Shown here: positions 56,280 to 64,000 of the stretch, piece by piece | How the letters are laid out: each line of letters begins with the position of its first letter | How positions within the stretch are numbered: position 1 is the stretch's first letter | Origin: Arenicola marina | Lineage: Eukaryota; Annelida; Polychaeta; Arenicolidae | DNA: 64,000 nt | NCBI GenBank assembly: GCA_964019135.1 | Contig: OZ025248.1 | Span: 43,269,670 to 43,333,669 of the forward strand | Direction of reading: 5' to 3' | Notes under the pieces: generated by a model | The model's database searches: none | The model's input: only the letters and a program-made list of their open reading frames with translations | Told to the model about the DNA's origin: nothing | Position numbers and translations under genes: made by a program

Positions 56280-57780
56280 GACATCCAAATCTCAGGCCAT
56301 ATCATCGTACGTTATGACGCCCATATCTCACGCCATGTCATCGCACATTATGACATCCATATCTCACGCCCTGTCATCGCACATTATGACATCTATATCT
56401 CACGCCATGTCGTCGCACATTATGACGCCCATATCTCACGCCATATAATCGCACATTATGACATCCATATCACACGCCATGTCGTCGCACATTATGACAT
56501 CCATATCACACGCCATATCATCGCACATTATGACGCCCATATCTCACGCCATGTCATCGCACATTATGACGCCCATATCTCACGCCATATAATCGCACAT
56601 TATGAGATCCATATCACACGCCATGTCGTCGCACATTATGACATCCATATCACACGCCATATCATCGCACATTATGACGCCCATATCTCACGCCATGTCA
56701 TCGCACATTATGACGCTCATATCTCACGCCATGTCATCGCACATTATGACGCCCATAACTCACGCCATATAATCGCACATTATGACATCCATATCACACG
56801 CCATATCATCGCACATTATGACGCCCATATCTCACGCCATGTCATCGCACATTATGACATCCATATCTCACGCCATGTCATCGCACATTATGACATCCAT
56901 ATCACACGCCATGTCATCGCACAATATGACACCCATATCTCACGCCATGTCGTCGCACATGACGCCATATCACACGCCATGTCATCGCACATTATAACAC
57001 ATTATAACATTCACATCTCACGCCATGTCATCGCACATGACGCCATATCTCACGCCATGTCATCGCACAGTATGACATCCATATCACACGCCATGTCATC
57101 GCACATTATAACACATTATATCATCCACATCTCACGCCATGTCATCGCACATGACGCCATATCACACGCCATGTCGTCGCACATGACGCCATATCTCACG
57201 CCATGTCATCGCACATGACGCCATATCACACGTCCTGTCATCGCACATTATGACATCCATATCTCACGCCATGTCATCGCACATGACGCCATATCTCACG
57301 CCATGTCATCGCACATGACGCCATATCACACGCCATGTCATCGCACAATATGACACCCATATTTCACGCCATGTCGTCGCATTTAATGACATCCATATCG
57401 CACGCCATGTCATCGCACATGACGCCATATCTCACGCCATGTAATCGCACATTATGACACCCATATTTCACGCCATGTCATCGCACATTATGACACCCAT
57501 ATCTCACGCCATGTCATCGCTCATTATGACGCCATATCTCACGCCATATCATCGCACATTATGACGCCCGTATCCCACGCCATGTCATCGCTCATTATGA
57601 CGCCATATCTCACGCCATATAATCGCACATTATGACGCCCATATCTCACGCCATGTCATCGCACACTATGACATCCATATCCCACGCCATGTCATCGCAT
57701 TTAATGACATCCATATCGCACGCCATGTTATCGCACATGACGCCATATCTCACGCCATATCATCGCACATTATGACGTGA
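56280..57780. repeat. 36-bp minisatellite
   Basis: About 41 units of TATGACATCCATATCTCACG then CCATGTCATCGCACAT, 36 bp, with shorter units lacking ATTATGACA-type pieces in the right half. It starts about ten bases behind the donor. Because 36 is a multiple of three, long frames (HISRHVIAHYD) stay open. They are repeat products; the frame continuing from the exon ends at 56446. Confidence 0.95.
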
Positions 57781-58164
57781 TACAGTGGTGATCTCCGGGC
57801 CGATGTTTGATTCTTATTTTATTCATATGGTTATCATATGGTTCAAAGTTACCATTTCGACAACATGTGAACAAGCACGCTGACGCGGCCGCATGACCTA
57901 ATCTTTCGATGGGTCTTAGACTCACATATTACGATTGAGTCTTCTTTAAAATGTGACGACAATGGTCAGCACCACCTAATTCGCAGAAAATAAGGGTTGT
58001 GTTACCATCAGTAATTGTTTTCTTCTTAAAAACCCACGAGACCTTTCTGGACAAAGTTGTGCTGCCCGGTGTGTTTATTGTTTTGTTGAAATAGTGCCTT
58101 GAACGTTCGTGATTTATCCGTGGTCTTTTTTGTACGTGATCCATATCCTATTTCATTGTTGCAG
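57781..58164. other. Unique intron sequence
   Basis: No repeat or gene seen. Ends with the acceptor ATTTCATTGTTGCAG. Confidence 0.5.
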
Positions 58165-58257
58165 ACTGATAAACCACTAACTCAAGATTACCCAGCAGAT
58201 AGTGAAGGGGGTAATTTTACAGATGTTGATCCCAACAACAGTAATTATACCGCCACG
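58165..58257 (+). CDS. FN3 domain, middle exon
   Basis: 93 bp, phase 0-0. Acceptor TTTCATTGTTGCAG, donor GCCACG|GTAAGT. It reads TDKPLTQDYPADSEGG then NFTDVDPNNSNYTAT. The final NSNYTAT fits the strand E-F part of FN3 (Tyr followed by T.T). It is short and less certain alone, but both splice sites are good and the phases fit both neighbours. Confidence 0.78.
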
Positions 58258-58830
58258 GTAAGTCTATTCTGACAGCCCTGGAGTCTGTTGTGTATGATCA
58301 CAACACACAACACAAGGCAAAACTGAAATTAAAGGATCTCCTGCGGAAGTTTTTCACAGTTTTTTATCAATTATTTTTGGTCTGAAATGTCTTTGACACA
58401 TTTTGAATATGTTATCATAATTAAAGCAGCAACGAACACTGGCGATGTCCAATCTTGATAACCTGCAATAGTAAAATAATAACCCTTTCCTGCTCGAGAT
58501 TTGGGTAGAAAAGTGGCTTAATAACATGTCCTGGTTTATATGTGTTCTTAATACAATTACAACCTCATACCTCATAACCATTTGAATTTTTTTTTTCTGG
58601 GAAAAAATATTGCTGTATGAGCAAGTTTAATGTCCCTGGGATTAGAATATGGGCCCTGTGAGGCCCGGAGCATAGACGTGACAAAGAAAGCTGCATTGTG
58701 TTCAAAATCTGCTTCATGCAAATAACACTGCTGGAATATTGGCTGTTCCCACAGTTGCTGTTACAAAACCAAATGTAGACTAATGAACTGGATTTATATA
58801 CTATACTGATGGTCTTATGTAGACGCATCT
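58258..58830. other. Unique intron sequence
   Basis: AT-rich, nothing recognised. The minisatellite begins after it. Confidence 0.5.
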
Positions 58831-58839
58831 ACATGTACA

Positions 58840-61680
58840 CGTACATGTATCACCTTGTACACGGTATGTCTCATGACATGTATCACTTTTTACAGGGTAT
58901 GTCTCATGACATGTTTCACCTTGTACACGGTATGTATTATGACATGTATAACCTTGTACACGGTATGTCTCATGACATATATCACCTTTTACACGGTATG
59001 TCCCATGACATGTATCACCTTGTACCCGGTATGTCTGATGGCATGTATCACCTTGTACATGGTATGTCTCATGACATGTATCACCTTGTACACGGTATGT
59101 CTCATGACATGTATCACCTTGTACACGGTATGTCTCATGTCATGCATCACTTTGTACACGGTATGTCTCATGACATGTATCACTTTGTACACCGTATGTC
59201 ATGACATGTTTCACCTTGTACAGGGTATGTCTCATGACTTGTATCACCTTGTACACGGTATGTCTCATGACAAGTATCACCTTGTACACGGTATGTCTCA
59301 TGACATGTATCACTTGTACACGGTATGTCTCATGACATATATCACCTTGTACACGGTCTGTCTCATGACATGTATCACCTTGTACACGGTATGTCTCATG
59401 ACATGTATCACCTTGTACACGGTATGTCTCATGACATGTATCACCTTGTACACGGTATGTCTCATGACATGTATCACCTTGTACAGGGTATGTCTCATGA
59501 CATGCATCACCTTGTACACGGTATGTCTCATGACATGTATCACCTTGTACACGGTATGTCTCATGACATGTATCACCTTGTACACGGTATGTCTCATGAC
59601 ATGTATCACCTTGTTACCGGTATGTCTCATGACATGTATCAACTTGTACACGGTATGTCACATGACATGTATCACCTTGTACAGGGTATGTCTCATGACA
59701 TGTATCACCTTGTACACGGTATGTCTCATGACATGTATCACCTTGTACACGGTATGTCTCATGACATGTATCACCTTGTACACGGTATGTCTCATGACAT
59801 GTATCACCTTGTACAGGGTATGTCTCATGACATGCATCACCTTGTACACGGTATGTCTCATGACATGTATCACCTTGTACACGGTATGTCTCATGACATG
59901 TATCACCTTGTACACGGTATGTCTCATGACATGTATCACCTTGTTACCGGTATGTCTCATGACATGTATCAACTTGTACACGGTATGTCACATGACATGT
60001 ATCACCTTGTACAGGGTATGTCTCATGACATGTATCACCTTGTACACGGTATCTCTCATGACATGTATCACCTTGTACACGGTATGTCTCATGACATGTA
60101 TCACCTTGTACACGGTATGTCTCATGACATGTATCACCTTGTACACGGTATGTCTCATGACATGTATCACCTTGTACACGGTATGTCTCATGAGATGTAT
60201 CACCTTGTTACCGGTGTGTCTCATGACATGTATCAACTTGTACACGGTATGTCACATGACATGTATCACCTTGTACAGGGTATGTCTCATGACATGTATC
60301 ACCTTGTACACGGTATGTCTCATGACATGTATCACCTTGTATGTCTCATGACATGTATCACCTTGTACACGGTATGTCTCATGACATGTATCACCTTGTA
60401 CACGGTATTTGTCACATGACATGTATCACCTTGTACAGGGTATGTCTCATGACATGTATCACCTTGTACACGGTATGTCTCATGATATGTATCTCCTTGT
60501 ACACGGTATGTCTCATGACATGTATCACCTTGTACACGTTATGTCTCATGACATGTATCACCTTGTACAGGGTATGTCTTATGACATGTATCACCTTGTA
60601 CACGGTATGTCTCATGATATGTATCACCTTGTACACGGTATGTCTCATGATATGTATCACCTTGTACACGGTATGTCTCATGACATGTATCACCTTGTAT
60701 GTCTCATGACATGTATCACCTTGTACACGGTATGTCCCATGACATGTATCACCTTGTACACGGTATGTCCCATGACATGTATCACCTTGTACACGGTATG
60801 TCCTATGACGAACAGGTATCTTCTTGTACACGGTATGTCTCATGACATGTATCACCTTGTACACGGTATCTCTCATGACATGTATCACCTTGTACACGGT
60901 ATGTCTCATGACATGTATCACCTTGTACACGGTATGTCTCATGACATGTATCACCTTGTACACGGTATGTCTCATGACATGTATCACCTTGTACACGGTA
61001 TGTCTCATGAGATGTATCACCTTGTTACCGGTATGTCTCATGACATGTATCAACTTGTACACGGTATGTCACATGACATGTATCACCTTGTACAGGGTAT
61101 GTCTCATGACATGTATCACCTTGTACACGGTATGTCTCATGACATGTATCACCTTGTATGTCTCATGACATGTATCACCTTGTACACGGTATGTCTCATG
61201 ACATGTATCACCTTGTACACGGTATTTGTCACATGACATGTATCACCTTGTACAGGGTATGTCTCATGACATGTATCACCTTGTACACGGTATGTCTCAT
61301 GATATGTATCTCCTTGTACACGGTATGTCTCATGACATGTATCACCTTGTACACGTTATGTCTCATGACATGTATCACCTTGTACAGGGTATGTCTTATG
61401 ACATGTATCACCTTGTACACGGTATGTCTCATGATATGTATCACCTTGTACACGGTATGTCTCATGATATGTATCACCTTGTACACGGTATGTCTCATGA
61501 CATGTATCACCTTGTATGTCTCATGACATGTATCACCTTGTACACGGTATGTCCCATGACATGTATCACCTTGTACACGGTATGTCCTATGACGAACATG
61601 TATCTTCTTGTACACGGTATGTCTCATGACATGTATCACCCTGTACATGGTATGTCTTATGACGTACATGTATGACCAAA
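58840..61680. repeat. 33-bp minisatellite with higher-order structure
   Basis: About 86 units of ACATGTATCACCTTGTACAC then GGTATGTCTCATG, 33 bp. A ten-unit block repeats at 330-bp spacing (the TTGTTACCGG unit at 59610 and 59940), and a larger block repeats at 817 bp (the GGTATTTGTCACATGAC unit at 60403 and 61220). Every frame stays open over hundreds of codons (TVCLMTCITLY), which is a repeat artefact. Confidence 0.95.
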
Positions 61681-61764
61681 GTATGTTATATGTCTCATGA
61701 CTTTGTATATCACCAAAGATTGTCTAGAGCCTTGTATGTCGGTTAACGGATATGTTTTATGCAG

Positions 61765-61834
61765 ATCCAAGCCGCCACATCAAAGGGACTGGGCGACGCA
61801 TACAGCCAAATGCCTGTTTCAACGGGAGCTTGCA
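61765..61834 (+). CDS. FN3 domain, last of three exons
   Basis: 70 bp, phase 0 in and phase 1 out. Acceptor ATATGTTTTATGCAG, donor TTGCA|GTAAGT. It reads IQAATSKGLGDAYSQMPVS then TGAC. The AATSKGLGDAYS phrase is the typical FN3 end (strand F-G: A.T..G.G..S). Together the three exons give a complete domain of usual size. Confidence 0.83.
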
Positions 61835-61929
61835 GTAAGTTACAGCACCTTAGTGTTTTGTCGAATCATATCACTTAGTAGGAATAACTTATTTTGCAAT
61901 AGTAAAGCGCCTTACATATGGACTGGTAT

Positions 61930-63475
61930 TAGTTACAGCTGCCTACAAGTACCATACAGCTATGTATGACATGCTATCACTTACAGCTGTCTACAATTAT
62001 CATGAAGCTATTTATGTCATGCTATCAAGTACAGCTGTCTACAAGTATCATGAAGCTATGTATGCATGCTATCACTTGCAGCTGTCTACAAGTATCACTT
62101 AAAACTGTCTGCAAGCATAGCTGTCCACAAGTATCATGAAGCTATGTATGACATGCTGTCACTTACAACTGTCTACAAGTATCATGAAACTATGAATGTC
62201 ATGCTGTCACTTACAGCTGTCTACAAGTACCATGAAGCTATGTATGTCATGCTGTCACTTACAGCTGTCTACAAGTACCATGAAGCTATGTATGTCATGC
62301 TGTCACTTACAGCTGTCTACAAGTACTATGAAGCTATGTATGTCATGCTATCACTTACAGCTGTCTACAAGCATCACCTACAACTGTCTACAAGTACAGC
62401 TGTCTACAAGTATCATAAAGCTGTGTGCCATGCTATCACTTACAGCTGTCTGCAAGTACCATATTGCTATGTATCACATGCTGTGACCTACAGCTGTTTA
62501 CAAGTTCCACGAAGCTATGTATGCCATGCTATCACTTACAGCTGTCTACAACTAACTTGAAGCTATGTATGACATGCTATCGCTTATAGCTGTCTACAAG
62601 TACCATGATGGTCTTCAGGTGTGACATGTTATAACTGACAGCTGACTGACGCCAAACAACATTGAATGGCGTAATGCTACTCCACACCTGTGACCACTAA
62701 TATGTTAACATGAAATTAGGTATGACATGCTATTACTTACAGCTGTCTACATATATCACGAAGCTATGTATGTCATGCTATCACTTACAGCTGTCTACAA
62801 GTATCATGAATCTCTGTATGACATGCTATCACTTACAGCTGTCTACAAGTATCATGAAACTATGTTTGTCATGCTATTACGTACAGCTGTCTGCAAGTAT
62901 CGCTATGTATGTCATGTTATCACTTACAGCTGTCTGCAAGTATCGTGAATCTATGTATGTCATACTGTCATTTGCAGCTGTCTGCAAGTACCATATTGCT
63001 ATGTATGATATGCCATCACCTACAGCTCTCTGCAAGTACCAGAACGCTATATATGACATGCTATCACTTACAGCTGTCTACAAGTTCCATGAAACTATGT
63101 ATGTCATGCTATCACTTACAGCTGTCTACAAGTACCATGAGACTATGTATGTCATGCTATCGCTTACAGCTGTCTACAAGAATCATGAAATTAGGTATGA
63201 CATGCTATCACTTACAGCTGTCTACATATATCATGAAGTTATGTATGTCATGCTATCACTTACAGCTGTCTACAAGTATCATGAATCTCTGTATGACATG
63301 CCATCACCTACAGCTGTCTACAACTAACTTGAAGCTATGTATGACATGCTATCGCTTATAGCTGTCTACAAGTACCATGATGGTCTTCAGGTGTGACATG
63401 TTATAACTGACAGCTGACTGTAGCCAAACAACATTGAATGGCGTAATGCTACTCCACACCTCTGACCACTAATAT
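61930..63475. repeat. 48-bp minisatellite with a duplicated block
   Basis: Units of TATGTATGTCATGCTATCAC then TTACAGCTGTCTACAAGTAT and CATGAAGC, 48 bp, about 28 in all. A non-repeat stretch of about 155 bp (62549-62703) recurs at 63321-63475, 772 bp apart, so the array was duplicated with its right flank. Open frames over it follow from the multiple-of-three unit. Confidence 0.92.
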
Positions 63476-63665
63476 GTTCCATCAGTTGATCTGACATGCA
63501 TCATGGCTTTGAGTCATCCCTCGCCTTGGGTCTTTATTGTATAGCGATAGGACTCCCTGGCGCAAGCTTTGGCCAACGGGTATGTGAGGCACTTAACGTG
63601 GCCGCTAGGGCAGGTAGAGGAGCTCCGTTTTTTGTCATCTAATCCTTGATTTTCCATCAACACAG
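63476..63665. other. Unique intron end
   Basis: Ordinary intron sequence ending in the acceptor TTTTCCATCAACACAG. Nothing else seen. Confidence 0.5.
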
Positions 63666-63824
63666 AACCTTTAGACATCACCAATGCCACAGCAGCGGAG
63701 GTTATCGACAGTCAAACTGACCAAACGCAGACAAGCGTCACCGTCCCGCTTTCCCTGTCATTTCTCTGTGACGACTCCAATGGGAAATTGACCTTCAGAG
63801 GGATCATCGTGGCGGCCAAGGACA
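63666..63824 (+). CDS. Exon resembling the pre-membrane segment of R3-type receptor phosphatases
   Basis: 159 bp, phase 1-1. Acceptor CCATCAACACAG, donor GGACA|GTAAGT. It reads PLDITNATAAEVIDSQ, TSVTVPLSLSFLCDDSNG, then KLTFRGIIVAAKD. In R3 receptor phosphatases (PTPRB, PTPRO, Ptp10D group) the FN3 run is followed by a segment with F..D.NG and a hydrophobic I.V...; this exon fits that style (FLCDDSNG, GIIVAA). This is recognition by pattern and could equally be one half of another divergent FN3. The gene continues past the window. Confidence 0.7.
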
Positions 63825-64000
63825 GTAAGTAAAGACGTGGCCCGCCCTCCTGTTTGAGACTGAAGCTGCCTGTTGGTCTTTGTTTAGTAGCCCTAAAATC
63901 AATGGCGTATATCAAAAAAATCCTACAATAAAATATCTCACACATGAACAGTGCAATAAGATAACAGTGCCAAAGTAAGAATGTCAATACAGAATTTATG
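63825..64000. other. Start of the next intron
   Basis: Sequence after the last donor; nothing recognised before the window ends. Confidence 0.4.

Noticed and set aside
56175-57218. 347-residue frame with HISRHVIAHYD repeats
   Set aside because: 36-bp minisatellite in an intron; frame differs from that of the preceding exon.
58855-61675. Frames of up to 498 residues reading TVCLMTCITLY and relatives
   Set aside because: Product of a 33-bp minisatellite, open in several frames on both strands.

Overview
The window is eukaryotic, most likely from a marine invertebrate animal (mollusc, lancelet or similar; the phylum cannot be fixed from sequence alone). The signs are GT-AG introns, one large multi-exon gene, tRNA-derived and non-LTR retroelements, inverted-repeat DNA transposons, and a very heavy load of minisatellites. 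No bacterial-type gene, operon or CRISPR array is present. Almost all long open frames come from tandem repeats whose units are multiples of 3 bp or lack stops.

The one host gene I can support lies on the + strand from about 3.2 kb to the right edge, and neither end is inside the window. I could chain 24 exons with matching splice phases (4,944 coding bases, 1,648 codons). They are three copies of a 66-bp Thr/Pro-rich exon (3.2, 5.4 and 7.2 kb), eleven fibronectin type III (FN3) exons each exactly 276 bp and phase 1-1 (11.0-34.3 kb), a 270-bp FN3-like exon (38.9 kb), an FN3 split over two exons (40.4 and 46.7 kb), a one-exon FN3 (50.6 kb), an FN3 split over two exons (54.6 and 55.3 kb), an FN3 split over three exons (56.1, 58.2 and 61.8 kb), and a last exon (63.7 kb) resembling the segment before the membrane span in R3-type receptor tyrosine phosphatases. 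The product looks like the ectodomain of a large cell-surface receptor with a mucin-like N-terminal part. Any transmembrane and phosphatase part would lie beyond base 64,000.

Layout: 0.2-2.1 kb, three unrelated minisatellites. 2.1-9.1 kb, a segment of about 2 kb present three times, each with the Thr-rich exon and a 252-bp inverted-repeat element; the third copy holds a composite insertion of FN3-intron DNA. 9.1-10.7 kb, two 42-bp arrays that encode 14-residue Thr-rich repeats when read in frame. 10.7-34.6 kb, the FN3 exon cassettes. 34.7-38.9 kb, a long intron with a 14-bp array, unique DNA, inverted-repeat elements and a very uniform 37-bp array. 39-64 kb, the distal exons, whose introns hold a young, whole-looking Ty3/gypsy LTR element (41,338-46,155), a 5'-truncated Jockey/CR1-group LINE (about 51.1-54.5 kb), a tRNA-derived SINE, and a different minisatellite in nearly every intron.

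The most striking observation concerns the introns after the 276-bp FN3 exons. They are largely built from a 35-bp repeat that spans the exon-intron junction, so each unit recreates the end of the exon and a strong 5' splice site (CACGG|GTAAGTAA). There are roughly 300 such units by array length. Introns 7-10 also end in a second, 37-bp array whose last unit supplies the pyrimidine tract of the real acceptor. A second, unrelated exon (54.7 kb) shows the same junction duplication with a 52-bp unit. Splice-site-bearing minisatellites expanding inside one receptor gene are the candidate for a previously undescribed system here.
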